The translations under genes were made by a program, and so were the position numbers. A DNA stretch of 64,000 nucleotides from an uncultured Alphaproteobacteria bacterium (lineage in GTDB: Bacteria; Pseudomonadota; Alphaproteobacteria; Caulobacterales; Hyphomonadaceae). Shown here one piece after another: positions 8,954-18,233 of the stretch (its first letter is position 1; each line of letters opens with the position of its first letter). The notes under the pieces are model-generated. The model did not search any database, was not told the origin of the DNA, and was given only the letters and a program-made list of their open reading frames with translations. The stretch covers positions 41,404-105,403 of the forward strand of contig CAIMMO010000138.1 of assembly GCA_903842595.1 (NCBI GenBank). Direction: 5' to 3'.

Positions 8954-10084
8954 CTACCGGCCGAGGGCGTATTCAAAGGTCACGATATGGACTTTCGGCA
9001 GGCGGCAGGCGGGCGGCTGGAGGGTTCCCTCGATCCGCCAGCGCCAGGAGGACTGAACGGCTTCAGTCGCCCTTACAAAGTCGGGATGGGGCGCCCATGC
9101 CATCAGGCGTGGGTTCTGGAGCGCGCCGTTTTGCGCCACCTCGGCCGCATAGGTCACCGACCCGGCCAGGTCCTTGAATTTTAGTATGAAGGGAAACCCG
9201 GGCGAGTCCGCGCGCGCAAGGGCGATCCGGCAACGCGGCAGGCTCGCGTCGCCCGGCGCCGGATAGAGCAGTTCATTCATGGGGGCGCGGCCTGTGCTGA
9301 TTGACGCGCGCCGGTCGGCCAATTCGCGCTGACGAGAGCCGAGCCCGCCATAGATTGCATCGGCCCACGACGTGGCTGCGTAGTATTCGGTCGCGAGACG
9401 GACACGGCCCGCGCCATCAGAGGTCGCTGCTATCTGGTCATGCACCTCGCCCGCGATGTCGTACAGCGCGTTGTAGGCTTCGAGAGACTTCGTGCGCATG
9501 AATCTGGCCATCGCCGCGCCGCGTCGCGCCTCGAAGCGGGCTGCGATGCTGCCTGCTTCCAGATCATCCAGGAACCGGATGGCGTACATGGCGGCGCTTT
9601 CCGCTTGCGCCCAGTCTCCGGCCGCCCATGCCTCTGCAAGAAGCGCGTGCGCTGCGCGCGGCGAGATGAGGTCGCGCCCCGGCGCCGTTGCGCGTTTATA
9701 GAGTGACTGCATCAAGTTGGCGCGTGCCTGTGGGGACGCCGCCGCCTCTAGAGTGGCCCAGTCGTGCAGAACGCGGGACACGGCCGGCGCAGGATCCGGA
9801 TGCGGTAGTGCATTGCCCTGCTCAACCAGGAAGCGCGAGTACATCAGCGCTGACGCGGGCTCTCCCGCCAGCATAGCGACCCATGCGAACTCCCGCGCCA
9901 CCAGAGCTGCGGAGGGAGATGCCAGATCCACCGTCGGCCAGGTCTGCCCGGCCACCACCATCGCGCCGCGGTAGTCACCTGCCTGAACCGCGGCGTTGAA
10001 GCTGCGAATGTCGGCTTTGGCGGTGGGCGCCGCGAGGAGGGTCGCCAGCACGGAGAGAACCCGGAAAGTGGGTACAAAATGCAT
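8954..10084 (-). CDS. Secreted protein with a TonB-C-like C-terminal region
   Basis: 376 residues with a signal peptide (cleavage near TAKA-DIRS, residue 24). The middle is alpha-helical and alanine-rich, like a repeat of short helices (TPR/SEL-type), and the last 100 residues (CRIALARAD...NGALQNPRLMAWAPHPDFVRATEAVQSSWRWR) have the strand pattern and variable-then-Trp ending of TonB C-terminal-like domains found in secreted Hyphomonadaceae/Caulobacter proteins. It is periplasmic by prediction; function unknown. It probably shares a transcript with the membrane protein downstream (66 bp gap). Confidence 0.6.
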   Translation of the reverse strand: MHFVPTFRVLSVLATLLAAPTAKADIRSFNAAVQAGDYRGAMVVAGQTWPTVDLASPSAALVAREFAWVAMLAGEPASALMYSRFLVEQGNALPHPDPAPAVSRVLHDWATLEAAASPQARANLMQSLYKRATAPGRDLISPRAAHALLAEAWAAGDWAQAESAAMYAIRFLDDLEAGSIAARFEARRGAAMARFMRTKSLEAYNALYDIAGEVHDQIAATSDGAGRVRLATEYYAATSWADAIYGGLGSRQRELADRRASISTGRAPMNELLYPAPGDASLPRCRIALARADSPGFPFILKFKDLAGSVTYAAEVAQNGALQNPRLMAWAPHPDFVRATEAVQSSWRWRIEGTLQPPACRLPKVHIVTFEYALGR

Positions 10085-10178
10085 AAACTGGCTCTAGCAC
10101 TATTGCCGCGGCGCCCCAGCGGGATTTTGCAGTGTTGGCGCGTTTCCCTGAGCGCCCCACATGGCCTATATCGGCCGG

Positions 10179-11606
10179 ATGACAATCGAGCCCATTCACA
10201 TCATCGGCGGCGGCATGGCGGGGTCGGAGGCGGCCTGGCAGGCTGCAAACCTTGGCGTTCCCGTGGTCATCCACGAGATGCGCCCAGTCCGGAAAACTGA
10301 TGCCCACCACACGGACGGGCTCGCAGAGCTTGTGTGCTCCAACTCATTTCGGTCGGATGACTGGGAGTACAATGCCGTCGGGCTGCTGCACGAGGAAATG
10401 CGCCGGGCCGCGGGTCTCATCATCGGCATGGGCGATCGTCATCGCGTGCCTGCGGGCTCGGCTCTTGCCGTCGACCGCGACGCCTTCTCCGCTGACGTGA
10501 CGGCGGCACTTGAGCAGCATCCGCTGGTTACCGTCGAACGCGGTGAGGTTGATGGCTGGCCTCCTGCTGCGTGGTCCAGCGTGATCATCGCCACAGGGCC
10601 GTTGACATCTGACACGCTGGCGAGAGCCATTCTTGCCAAGACCGGCGAGGATTCGCTCGCCTTCTTCGATGCAATCGCGCCGATCGTGCATGTCGAGTCG
10701 ATCGACATGAGCAAGGCCTGGAAACAGTCGCGCTATGACAAGCCTGGTCCGGGCGGCGACGGCGCCGAAGCCTACATCAATTGCCCGATGACGAAGGACG
10801 AATACGAGGCCTTCATCGCGGCCCTGCTTGCGGCCCCAAAGACAGAGTTCAAAGAGTGGGAGGGCACGCCGTACTTCGAAGGATGCCTGCCCATCGAAGT
10901 GATGGCCGAGCGCGGCGCGGAGACGCTACGCTACGGCCCCATGAAGCCCGTCGGTCTGACCAATCCGCATGATCCCGGCGTGAAGGCCTGGGCCGTGGTC
11001 CAGCTGCGACAGGACAACAAGCTTGCCACGCTGTGGAACATGGTCGGCTTCCAGACCAAGCTGAAGCACGGGGCGCAGCAAGAGATCTTCCGCATGATCC
11101 CGGGCCTTGCCGATGCACAGTTTGCGCGACTGGGAGGCATCCACCGCAACACATTCATCAACTCCCCTGCCCTGCTAGATGCGCAGCTGCGCCTCAAGTC
11201 AGATGCCCGCGTACGCTTCGCTGGCCAGGTGACAGGTGTCGAAGGCTATGTGGAAAGCGCCGCAATGGGCCTGGTTGCCGGGCGCATGGCCGCTGCCGAG
11301 CGGCTTGGCCGCCGCGTAGAGGCGCCGCCCGCTACCACCGCGCTCGGAGCACTGGTCAACCACATCACCGGCGGACACCTCCTTGGAGAGAGCGGAGTTG
11401 CCAAGCGTGGCTCGTTCCAGCCAATGAACGTTAACTATGGCCTGCTGCCTGACATTGGCCCGGTTGATCTCAAGGGCCCGGACGGCAAGCGCCTGAAGGG
11501 AGCTGACAGGGGACGCGCGCGCAAGCGGCTGATGTCTGTGCGCGCGCTGAATGATCTTGGCGGCTGGCTACAGGATCAGAAATCGCCCGAGCCCGTTTCA
11601 GTCTAG
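10179..11606 (+). CDS. trmFO: tRNA (m5U54) methyltransferase, folate- and FAD-dependent
   Basis: 475 residues from the ATG at 10179 (an ATG at 10161 is also open). The N-terminal dinucleotide fold [15 protein letters not shown] is the TrmFO/Gid signature, and [10 protein letters not shown] and HITGGHL near the end are also family motifs. The enzyme methylates U54 in the T-loop of tRNAs using methylenetetrahydrofolate and reduced FAD. No partner genes lie nearby. It overlaps the convergent downstream gene by 4 bp at the stop codons. Confidence 0.95.
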   Translation: MTIEPIHIIGGGMAGSEAAWQAANLGVPVVIHEMRPVRKTDAHHTDGLAELVCSNSFRSDDWEYNAVGLLHEEMRRAAGLIIGMGDRHRVPAGSALAVDRDAFSADVTAALEQHPLVTVERGEVDGWPPAAWSSVIIATGPLTSDTLARAILAKTGEDSLAFFDAIAPIVHVESIDMSKAWKQSRYDKPGPGGDGAEAYINCPMTKDEYEAFIAALLAAPKTEFKEWEGTPYFEGCLPIEVMAERGAETLRYGPMKPVGLTNPHDPGVKAWAVVQLRQDNKLATLWNMVGFQTKLKHGAQQEIFRMIPGLADAQFARLGGIHRNTFINSPALLDAQLRLKSDARVRFAGQVTGVEGYVESAAMGLVAGRMAAAERLGRRVEAPPATTALGALVNHITGGHLLGESGVAKRGSFQPMNVNYGLLPDIGPVDLKGPDGKRLKGADRGRARKRLMSVRALNDLGGWLQDQKSPEPVSV

Positions 11607-12349
11607 TCGACGCGCTCCCCTCGCATCGCTTTCTCGAACACCTCACGACCGCCCATCTTGTCGAGCGCCTTGCGGAAGTCGCTGTCGAAGCCGAAGGCAT
11701 CCCTTGCGTTTGTGACGACGCCATAAACTGCTCGAAACAGGATGAGTGCGAGCACGCCAATCATCGGCTGCCCGAGGGCGAACAGCGCAAAAGCTCCGCC
11801 AAAGATAGCGAGATGAAGAACGATGATGCGCCCGTAAGGCGCGAACATCTCGGCCATAGGGTTCGTGGTCCGCCACTCGCCCTTGAGCACGAACTCCCAG
11901 AAAAAGACAAGCACCTGGAACGCGATGATCGCGTAGATGAAATACTCCACGTGCAGCCCGCTGGTCATGCCGAACTGGAACATGCCGGGGATGTCGAGCG
12001 TGAAGGTCGATTGGTCGGCGAGCGTCCCGTTGCCGAACCCGGTGAATGCAATCAGAAATGTGCCGTGCACGAAGCAGAACAGACCGTAGTGGAAGACAAA
12101 AAACGCCGACATCAAGAGCCCGACAATCAAGCCGAGCGCGCCGTAGCTCGCGCCGGAGATAACGATGCGCGGTAGCGTCAGAACACCCGCGATGAGGTTC
12201 TCCATCCAGTACAGCATCACCAGCGGAACGGCGTTCCAGCCGAACGCCAGCACGCCGAAAATCGGAAACAGGTCGACCGCGAGGCCGAGAAGGACAAGCG
12301 GCTGGCTCAACGCCCGCAGCCAACTGGCCGGATTGAAAAGCTTGTTCAC
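11603..12349 (-). CDS. DUF6498-like multi-pass membrane protein
   Basis: 248 residues with a GTG start. Six hydrophobic segments; the motif [19 protein letters not shown] near residues 39-57 is the recognisable feature of the DUF6498 family, whose function is unknown. The last 60 residues are cytoplasmic and charged. It overlaps trmFO by four bases tail-to-tail. The family call is from memory of the YWxENL motif. Confidence 0.65.
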   Translation of the reverse strand: MNKLFNPASWLRALSQPLVLLGLAVDLFPIFGVLAFGWNAVPLVMLYWMENLIAGVLTLPRIVISGASYGALGLIVGLLMSAFFVFHYGLFCFVHGTFLIAFTGFGNGTLADQSTFTLDIPGMFQFGMTSGLHVEYFIYAIIAFQVLVFFWEFVLKGEWRTTNPMAEMFAPYGRIIVLHLAIFGGAFALFALGQPMIGVLALILFRAVYGVVTNARDAFGFDSDFRKALDKMGGREVFEKAMRGERVD

Positions 12350-12442
12350 GTCCGCCCGCCCGCTGCGACTCCACCCCGGAATAACAAACAGGTTTGCTGC
12401 TCGCTTGGCCAGCAGGATATGCGCCCGTAGATGAAATCGATC

Positions 12443-13135
12443 CTAAAGTCGTCGCCCCAGCGCGGCCCGGAAAATCCGCCAGCGCTTGCTGAGCGGCCCA
12501 TTCTCACTTGCGGCGGCAAGGTGCAGCGCGGCAGGCCACAGCATCGCGGGCGTTTGTCGCAACCCGGCTTTCGCGGCTTCCCACCGTGCCTCTGCGCCGT
12601 CGAGCTCCGCCGCCAGACCGACGCGCGCCGCCCCCGCCTCCGCCAGGGCTTCCAGCCCCGCCCTCTCAGCATCCGGCGCCAGGGCCAGTCCCGCCAGCCG
12701 CATCAGGGTGCTTTCAACCGCGAGATGTCGTTCCTCATGCGCGCCGCCAGCCTGATGCCCGCCTGCCTGCAGGTGATCGTCGAGCACGTCGTCATAGGCG
12801 TCCACCATAGCGTTCATCGGCCCCAGCAGGTCGGCGCGGTTCTTGAGGACACGCGCCAGCTCCTCGGCCAGGTCATGCCGCCGTAAGGGCGCCCCTCCCG
12901 CCAATTGCGCGAGCGTCTCCCGCCACCACTGCAGCCGGATCTTTCCGAGCATCGCGTCCTTGGCGTGCAGGGCGCGCTGTAACTCCTGATTAAGCAGGTA
13001 GATCGCGACGAGGCGTTCGCGCGAGCCCGCAGGGGCGTAACGCGTGGCCAGCCAGCGGTCCTCGTCCGTCCGCTTCAGACGGGCGTCAAAATCGTCAGCG
13101 CTTGCAAGGTTTGGCGGATTGGCCGTATCGCTCAT
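12443..13135 (-). CDS. Squalene/phytoene synthase-like protein (NDUFAF6 type)
   Basis: 230 residues from the ATG at 13135; an upstream GTG at 13183 would run into the sodB promoter and is less likely. The segment LYLLNQELQRALHAKD...MLGKIRLQWWRETL matches trans-isoprenyl synthase relatives that resemble the mitochondrial complex I assembly factor NDUFAF6. The Asp-rich substrate motif expected in true phytoene synthases is not present in its usual form (YDDVLDDH near residue 110 is the only acidic cluster), and the protein is shorter than the family norm, so a non-catalytic assembly role is as likely as prenyl transfer. Divergent from sodB. Confidence 0.7.
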   Translation of the reverse strand: MSDTANPPNLASADDFDARLKRTDEDRWLATRYAPAGSRERLVAIYLLNQELQRALHAKDAMLGKIRLQWWRETLAQLAGGAPLRRHDLAEELARVLKNRADLLGPMNAMVDAYDDVLDDHLQAGGHQAGGAHEERHLAVESTLMRLAGLALAPDAERAGLEALAEAGAARVGLAAELDGAEARWEAAKAGLRQTPAMLWPAALHLAAASENGPLSKRWRIFRAALGRRL

Positions 13136-13206
13136 GTTCAAATTCGGCAATTCGGCCCTATCTGAGGGTCTGGACGACAACACACGACAAACAAAGAGGG
13201 TTTCCC

Positions 13207-13809
13207 ATGGCTTTCACGCTTCCCGCCCTGCCTTACGCGCGCGACGCGCTGGCGCCACATATTTCGGAGCAGACCCTCAATTTTCACTACGGCAAGCACC
13301 ACCAAGCCTATTTGGACAACCTGAACAAGCTGGTCGCCGGCACGCCGCTGGAAAACGCACCGCTCGAGGAAGTCGTCAAGCAGAGCTGGGCCGAGAAAAA
13401 GATGCCCACCTTCAACAACTCCGGCCAGGTCTGGAATCACACCTTCTACTGGCACTCGATGAAGCCAGGCGGCGGCGGCAAGCCGACGGGCCTGGTCGCC
13501 GACCGGATTAACAAGGACTTCGGTTCTTACGACGAGTTCAAACGTCTCTTTGCAGAAGCTGGCGCGACCCAGTTCGGATCCGGCTGGGCCTGGCTGGTTC
13601 TGAAGGACGGCAAGCTTGCCATCACCAAGACGCCGAATGCCGAAACCCCGCTGACCGAGGCCGGCGTTACCCCCCTGCTCACGATGGACGTTTGGGAGCA
13701 CGCCTACTACCTCGACACCCAGAACGCCCGGCCGAAGTACATCAACACCTTCATCGACGAACTGGTGAACTGGGACTTTGCGAACCAGGGCCTTTCGGAC
13801 GCGAAATAA
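13207..13809 (+). CDS. sodB: Superoxide dismutase, iron type
   Basis: 200 residues; ATG at 13207 follows GAGGG. It converts superoxide to oxygen and peroxide in the cytoplasm. Metal ligands are His27, His78, Asp161 and His165 (MDVWEHAYY). Gln74 in GQVWNHTFYW is at the position that marks Fe-type enzymes, and the motif GSGWAWLV is intact. The gene is single, with hairpins and a terminator after it, and is divergent from the squalene-synthase-like gene across about 70 bp. Whether it uses Fe strictly or is cambialistic cannot be told. Confidence 0.96.
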   Translation: MAFTLPALPYARDALAPHISEQTLNFHYGKHHQAYLDNLNKLVAGTPLENAPLEEVVKQSWAEKKMPTFNNSGQVWNHTFYWHSMKPGGGGKPTGLVADRINKDFGSYDEFKRLFAEAGATQFGSGWAWLVLKDGKLAITKTPNAETPLTEAGVTPLLTMDVWEHAYYLDTQNARPKYINTFIDELVNWDFANQGLSDAK

Positions 13810-13841
13810 GATCAGCCTGAACCGATTCGAAGCTACTTTTG

Positions 13842-13871
13842 CGGCGCAGTGCAGCAGTTTGCACTGCGCCG
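13842..13871 (+). repeat. Hairpin after sodB
   Basis: Perfect 12-bp inverted repeat CGGCGCAGTGCA / TGCACTGCGCCG around a 6-base loop, 33 bp after the sodB stop. There is no T-run after it on either strand, so it is more likely a 3'-end stabilising hairpin than a terminator by itself; the real terminator follows at 13918. Confidence 0.6.
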
Positions 13872-13917
13872 ATTAGCTGTTTCGAGACTCTTCCGTGGCG
13901 TACTGTCACCTCAAGCA

Positions 13918-13940
13918 GCCGGCGGATCGCCGGCCGTTTT
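13918..13940 (+). terminator. Rho-independent terminator for sodB
   Basis: GCCGGCG-GAT-CGCCGGC (7 bp stem, 3-base loop) followed by CGTTTT. It lies between sodB and the EAL gene start at 13957 and should separate the two transcripts. Confidence 0.7.
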
Positions 13941-13956
13941 CAGGTCGTGCGGCGCG

Positions 13957-14754
13957 ATGATTTCAAATCTTCAGAGCACGGAAACAGACGCGACGCGGAG
14001 GCCTACGCCGGCCAGCGCGAGCCTGCTCGAAGCTGCAATTGAACGCGGCGGACTTCACCCGTTTTTCCATGCGAAGTTTTCCCTTCACGATCGCAAGCTT
14101 GTCGGCGCAGAGGCGCTGGCGCGGATTGCCACGCCACAGTCTGGTCTCGTGTCCCCTGCGGCCTATGTCGAACTCGCGGAACGCAGCGAGCGCATCGACG
14201 CGCTGACCTACGTGATGGCGCGTGCTGTCGCGGCGCACGCTGCAGGGTTCAATGGCCTGCCCTGCTCGATCAACATCAGCCCGATGTCGCTCGAGCGTCC
14301 CGCTTTCGCAGACAAAGTCGCGCAGGCGATCGGCGACAGCGGCCTCGACTGCAAGCAGTTCGTGCTCGAGGTGACGGAGTCGCGTGTGCTCGAATACGGC
14401 GCCAACGCATTCCGGACGATGACGGCCTTGCGCGCACACGGTTTCGGTCTCGCCATCGATGATTTCGGCGCGGGGCCCAGCAATATCGACCGGCTGCGGA
14501 ACTACCCCTTCACCGAGGTCAAGATCGATCCGGCGTTCACGCGCCTCGCGATGAGCGAGCCCTACGCGAAGGCAGCACTTGTTAGCTGCGTCCGGCTTGC
14601 GCACGACCACGGTCTTGGCGTGGTTGCCGAGGGGATCGAGACGCAGGAGATGCTTGACCTGATGACCTGGCTGAAGGTCGACCAGCTGCAGGGCTTCCTG
14701 CTATCGCGCCCGATGCAGCCTGCGGACTTCAAGGGCATGCTGCAGCAAGGCTGA
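13957..14754 (+). CDS. EAL-domain c-di-GMP phosphodiesterase
   Basis: 265 residues, nearly only an EAL domain with no membrane segment. Start ATG at 13957; the frame is open further up to 13849 but that part covers the sodB terminator. The active-site set is complete: Glu52 in EALAR, Asn in SINISP, Glu in LEVTES, the Asp pair in IDDFGAG, Lys in VKIDP, Glu in AEGIET and the final LQGF motif. It should linearise c-di-GMP to pGpG. The degenerate EAL protein TipF is 1.8 kb downstream, so both a c-di-GMP breaker and a c-di-GMP-binding regulator are in this region; no operon link. Confidence 0.9.
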   Translation: MISNLQSTETDATRRPTPASASLLEAAIERGGLHPFFHAKFSLHDRKLVGAEALARIATPQSGLVSPAAYVELAERSERIDALTYVMARAVAAHAAGFNGLPCSINISPMSLERPAFADKVAQAIGDSGLDCKQFVLEVTESRVLEYGANAFRTMTALRAHGFGLAIDDFGAGPSNIDRLRNYPFTEVKIDPAFTRLAMSEPYAKAALVSCVRLAHDHGLGVVAEGIETQEMLDLMTWLKVDQLQGFLLSRPMQPADFKGMLQQG

Positions 14755-14830
14755 GGCGGCGCTCAATCCACCCGTCGTACCGTTGAATTTCCGTCTCTCC
14801 CGCGCAATGCTCGGCCGAGAGGAAACAGCC

Positions 14831-15685
14831 ATGGCCTATGACGTCTACAAGACCATCACGGTCAGCCCGCTCTCGCCCCATCTTGGGGCGGAAATCTCCG
14901 GGGTGGACCTGTCGAAGCCGTTGAGCAATGCGCAGTTCGACGACATCCATCAGGCGTTTTTGAAACATCACGTCGTTTTCTTCCGCGATCAGGCTCTGAC
15001 GCCCGAGCAGCACCTCGCCTTTGGCCGCCGGTGGGGCACGCTCAACGTCCATCCCTATGTGAAGAGCATGGTTGGGTATCCGGAGATCCTTGAGATCATC
15101 AAAGAGCCATCCGAGAAGATTAACTTCGGCGGCGGTTGGCACTCCGACATGAGCTTCCTCGAGGAGCCGGCGCTGGGTTCCATCCTCCATGCGATTGAGG
15201 TGCCGGACGTCGGCGGCGACACAATGTTCGCGAGCCAGTACGCCGCGTGGGACGTTCTCTCGCCTGGCCTGCGGAAGACCTTGGAAAGCCTCCGTGCCAT
15301 CCACTCCGCCGCAGAGGAGTATGGTACGGGCGGTGCGTCCTCGAAGAAGCGCGCGTCGATGGATTCGGAAGTCGTCGGCGATGAAGTACCCGAGTACGAG
15401 CACCCCGTGGTGCGGACTCACCCGGAAACAGGCCGCAAGGGTCTCTACATCAACCCCGCCTTCACGCTCCGCTTCGCTGGTTGGACCAGGAAGGAGTCAC
15501 GACCGCTCCTCGAATACCTTTTCGAAGTGTGCCGGCGAGAGCCCTTCACCTGCCGCTTCCGCTGGCGGCCTGGCTCACTCGCGATGTGGGACAACCGCTG
15601 CGTTTGGCACTTCGCGCTGAACGACTATCACGGCCAGCGCAGGCACATGCGGCGGGTCACCGTGAATGGCGACAAGGTGCGGTAG
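14831..15685 (+). CDS. TauD/TfdA-family Fe(II)/2-oxoglutarate dioxygenase
   Basis: 284 residues; the ATG at 14831 has GAGAGG upstream. The fold is a double-stranded beta helix. Iron ligands are His104 and Asp106 (WHSDMSF) and the distal His in VWHFALNDY; the Arg for 2-oxoglutarate follows in RRHMRRVT. Relatives act on taurine, 2,4-D, alkyl sulfates or other acids; the substrate here cannot be assigned. It is tail-to-tail with the HAD gene with no gap. Confidence 0.9.
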   Translation: MAYDVYKTITVSPLSPHLGAEISGVDLSKPLSNAQFDDIHQAFLKHHVVFFRDQALTPEQHLAFGRRWGTLNVHPYVKSMVGYPEILEIIKEPSEKINFGGGWHSDMSFLEEPALGSILHAIEVPDVGGDTMFASQYAAWDVLSPGLRKTLESLRAIHSAAEEYGTGGASSKKRASMDSEVVGDEVPEYEHPVVRTHPETGRKGLYINPAFTLRFAGWTRKESRPLLEYLFEVCRREPFTCRFRWRPGSLAMWDNRCVWHFALNDYHGQRRHMRRVTVNGDKVR

Positions 15686-16546
15686 CTACCACCCCAGTTC
15701 CGGCATCGCCCACTTGGCTCTGACGCCATCAGCATCCAGCACGGTCTGCGCTGACGCCAGGAATGCATCGCCCTGCCCCATCGCATCGCCGTGGATCCCG
15801 CCGCCGATAAACAGGGCGTCGTACCCCTGCCTGTTGGCGCCGAGTACGTCCGTGATCGGGCCGTCGCCGATTGCCAGAACACGCTCAGGCGGGATGGAGC
15901 GGCCTACAATTGCCTCGGCCTTATCGATCGCCAGCCGGTAGATCGGATCATCGGGCTTGCCGGGGCGGATCACCTTGCCGCCCTCCTGCTCGTAGATTGC
16001 CGCCAACGAGCCGGCTGACCAGATCAGACGGTCACCCTGTCGGAACTGGACATCAGGATTGGCGCACAGCATCGGTAGCCCGTGCGCCGCCAACCGCATC
16101 AGCTCGCCGCGGTAGGGCTCAGGCGTGCCGTTCGGATAGTCGCGAAGACTGGTGCAGCAGATTACCTTCGCGACCGCGGGGTCATCGGAGAATTCCAGCG
16201 GCAGACCGGCATAGACCCCAAAATCCTGATCCAGCCCGATGCGATAGACTGGCCCCGGAGCGAAACCCTTCAGTTCGTTACGAGTTGCGTCGCCTGACGC
16301 GACTATATCATCGAAGCAATCCATCGGCACGCCGAATTGCGGGAAGAGCCGCGTCACGCGATCCTTCGGCACCGGGGCATTTGTGACGAGAATTACGGGC
16401 CCCTGCTCCGCCCGGAATTTCTTCAGGGCCTCGCAAGCGGTGACGAATGCGCTGCGACCATTGTGGATCACGCCCCACACGTCGCAGAGCACCGCATCAT
16501 AGTGGGAAGCAACGGCCGAAAGCCCCGACAGCAGCGAAACGCTCAC
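15686..16546 (-). CDS. HAD-superfamily (class IIA) phosphatase, TIGR01459 type
   Basis: 286 residues with a GTG start three bases after the tipF stop, so translation is probably coupled to tipF. The nucleophile is Asp22 in CDVWGVIHNG; the second Asp of the usual DxD motif is Trp, as I recall for this subfamily. Later motifs are VTNAP and GDGPITD (motif IV). Members are related to NagD-like sugar or nucleotide phosphatases, substrate unknown. The functional reason for pairing with tipF is not obvious. Confidence 0.85.
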   Translation of the reverse strand: MSVSLLSGLSAVASHYDAVLCDVWGVIHNGRSAFVTACEALKKFRAEQGPVILVTNAPVPKDRVTRLFPQFGVPMDCFDDIVASGDATRNELKGFAPGPVYRIGLDQDFGVYAGLPLEFSDDPAVAKVICCTSLRDYPNGTPEPYRGELMRLAAHGLPMLCANPDVQFRQGDRLIWSAGSLAAIYEQEGGKVIRPGKPDDPIYRLAIDKAEAIVGRSIPPERVLAIGDGPITDVLGANRQGYDALFIGGGIHGDAMGQGDAFLASAQTVLDADGVRAKWAMPELGW

Positions 16547-16549
16547 GTC

Positions 16550-17788
16550 CTACATCGCCTGCGGAGCGACACGACGCATGAAGTCCGGCGGCGGTGCGGT
16601 CTCGTCCTGCAGCGAGCCTTTGATCGGGCGCGGCGCCCCGAAAACGTGGCCCTGGCCATAGGGGATTTCGAATTCCAGGATCTCGATCACGGACTTCTCG
16701 ATCTCGACCTTCTCCGCGATGAGGTCGATGCCATAACGCACGAACAGCGCCGGCACATCCTCAGCTGCGATGTCGCGCGAAATCGCCGAGACCGGGCGCT
16801 CGCCGCCCGGGGTCAGCTCCTCGAGCAGCCGCTCGCCGTTGATCTTCACGAACTTGACGCCAGCGGCCTGCAGCTCCGGCAGGTCGAGATTCAGACCCAT
16901 ACCCTTGTCGAGCGAGAAGCGGAAGCCGAGCTCTTTCAACCGGCCCATGTTCCGAGCCGCGATGTCCGAACGCTGCTGGAACGAACGGACGCTGATCTCG
17001 AAGATCATGGCATGCGCCAGGTCGCGATTCTCGCGCATGAATTCGATGAAGCTGGAGAAGAACTGGTCGTCCTCGAGCGATGCCATCGAGACGTTGCAGA
17101 ACACGCCAATACGGCGGTCGCGCTCCGACAGGCGACGCACGATCTGCACGCAGCGGAACAGCAGCATATTGTCGATTACGCCCAACAGGTTGGCCTTCTC
17201 GGCCGCCGCCAGGAACTCAGTCGGCATGATCACCTTGCCGTCGGCGCGTCGCAGGCGGGTGAAGCCTTCGTAGAAGCAGGTTCTGCGCTGAGGCAGGTTC
17301 ACAATCGGCTGCAGGTGCAGGTCCACGCGATTCTCGCGTAGCGCCTCTTTCACCGCATCAAGTACCGACGCGCCGTCCATGGGCACGTCATTGGTGTGCG
17401 CCCGAACCGTGCTGAGCCGGGTCTCGAACTTCTTCGAAAGGTTCTGGATCATCCCTTCGAGGCCGCGCATCTCCTGGACGATCGACTCGCGGCGGGCGGC
17501 CACTTCCTGTTCAAAAGCTTTCTTGAGGTCCGTGGACTGCTGTTCCGCATGCGCGACGCGGCCGGTCAGCTTCCTGATCTCCTGCCGAAGCTCGAAGATT
17601 TCGGCTTCCGCACCGCCGCCCATGCGGGACACAGCCATGTGAATCTGGATCATCGCCAGCGCGCTGGTCGCGCCGATGATTGCCGCCGTGACCGGCGGGA
17701 CGATGCCATTTACGCTCAGCGCCACCGCGCCGAGAGCCGACGCAGTAACGTACACGAGCGCCAGCATGATGTGCGCGACAACAGGCAT
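16550..17788 (-). CDS. tipF: TipF-like c-di-GMP-responsive flagellar regulator
   Basis: 412 residues. Two N-terminal membrane helices (about 5-25 and 29-50), a coiled coil (about 60-128) and a C-terminal degenerate EAL domain (about 145-390). EAL is replaced by EGF, IDDFG by LDKGMG and the last catalytic Glu region by LIAEKVEIE, so it should bind but not cleave c-di-GMP. This domain order matches TipF of Caulobacter, which marks the new cell pole for flagellum assembly with TipN. No flagellar genes are beside it. The identification is from architecture and the loss pattern, so fairly strong but not certain. Confidence 0.8.
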   Translation of the reverse strand: MPVVAHIMLALVYVTASALGAVALSVNGIVPPVTAAIIGATSALAMIQIHMAVSRMGGGAEAEIFELRQEIRKLTGRVAHAEQQSTDLKKAFEQEVAARRESIVQEMRGLEGMIQNLSKKFETRLSTVRAHTNDVPMDGASVLDAVKEALRENRVDLHLQPIVNLPQRRTCFYEGFTRLRRADGKVIMPTEFLAAAEKANLLGVIDNMLLFRCVQIVRRLSERDRRIGVFCNVSMASLEDDQFFSSFIEFMRENRDLAHAMIFEISVRSFQQRSDIAARNMGRLKELGFRFSLDKGMGLNLDLPELQAAGVKFVKINGERLLEELTPGGERPVSAISRDIAAEDVPALFVRYGIDLIAEKVEIEKSVIEILEFEIPYGQGHVFGAPRPIKGSLQDETAPPPDFMRRVAPQAM

Positions 17789-18061
17789 TTTAACCGGAGC
17801 AGCCCCTCAGGTTGCGGACGTGCGCTTCCACGTCTCGTTTGTGTTGGCATCCGGAGCGAATGACAAGCCATGAACGTCGCGACGCAGTCGGGCGGCTGCA
17901 CTTTGGAACAATCTGTCCCTTCCGCGCCAGTTCGCGTCTACCAGTCTTTCCTGGTCGAAACTTCATTCAACCTGCTTTCGCAACTATCTCGACCTCGTAC
18001 ATGCTTTTGTGGACTTTGCGTCACACGCTTCAGGTCTTGGGTTTAACCGGTCTTTCGGAAG
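17789..18061. other. Gap upstream of tipF, no gene seen
   Basis: The 445-bp gap between tipF and the next gene has no coding signal that fits the local codon pattern. This first part should hold the tipF promoter (minus strand), but I see no clear sigma box and only isolated TTAACC half-sites of the CtrA type (about 17790 and 18042). The second part carries the small RNA candidate described separately. Confidence 0.5.
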
Positions 18062-18090
18062 TAGACATGTGGTCGGGTCGTGCCGCTATA
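18062..18090 (+). promoter_or_regulatory. Candidate housekeeping promoter for the small RNA
   Basis: TAGACA at 18062-18067, a 17-base spacer and GCTATA at 18085-18090, close to the alphaproteobacterial TTGAC / GCTANA pattern. Transcription would start near 18097. No gene lies downstream on this strand. Confidence 0.6.
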
Positions 18091-18096
18091 TCGCCA

Positions 18097-18232
18097 CAAT
18101 CGAACGCGCCGGCCCTCGGGGGCTTCCGAGGAAGCAAAGGGTTGGCGACGGGGGCGAACGGGGAGCGCGGGGGTTTTGACTCGGGTCAGAACCTCCGCCT
18201 GCTGTTTGAGGAAGTGCAATCCTCTGTTTTTG
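18097..18232 (+). ncRNA. Candidate orphan small RNA, about 135 nt
   Basis: After the promoter there are three hairpins in a row: CCTCGG/CCGAGG (18114-18131), a 12-bp stem at 18169-18196 closed by a TCGG tetraloop (two G-U pairs, no bulge), and GAGGA/TCCTC at 18208-18224 followed by a T-rich run (TGTTTTTGTT), which looks like a factor-independent terminator. No protein frame with matching codon use covers it. I could not match it to 6S, SRP RNA, tmRNA or RNase P. The 3' end reaches the stop codon of the convergent gene at 18234. The GACTC in the second hairpin is also a CcrM (GANTC) site. Start and end are estimates. Confidence 0.5.
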
Positions 18233-18233
18233 T

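Noticed and set aside
13136..13206. GTG start of the squalene-synthase-like gene at 13183
   Set aside because: It would place the protein start inside the sodB promoter region, and the following ATG at 13135 fits better.
17858..17873. Sequence encoding ANDKP resembling the start of an alphaproteobacterial tmRNA tag (ANDN...)
   Set aside because: The required tag ending and tRNA-like acceptor are absent, so it is chance.
18097..18232. SRP RNA, 6S RNA or RNase P RNA as identity of the small RNA candidate
   Set aside because: The diagnostic conserved motifs of these RNAs were not found.
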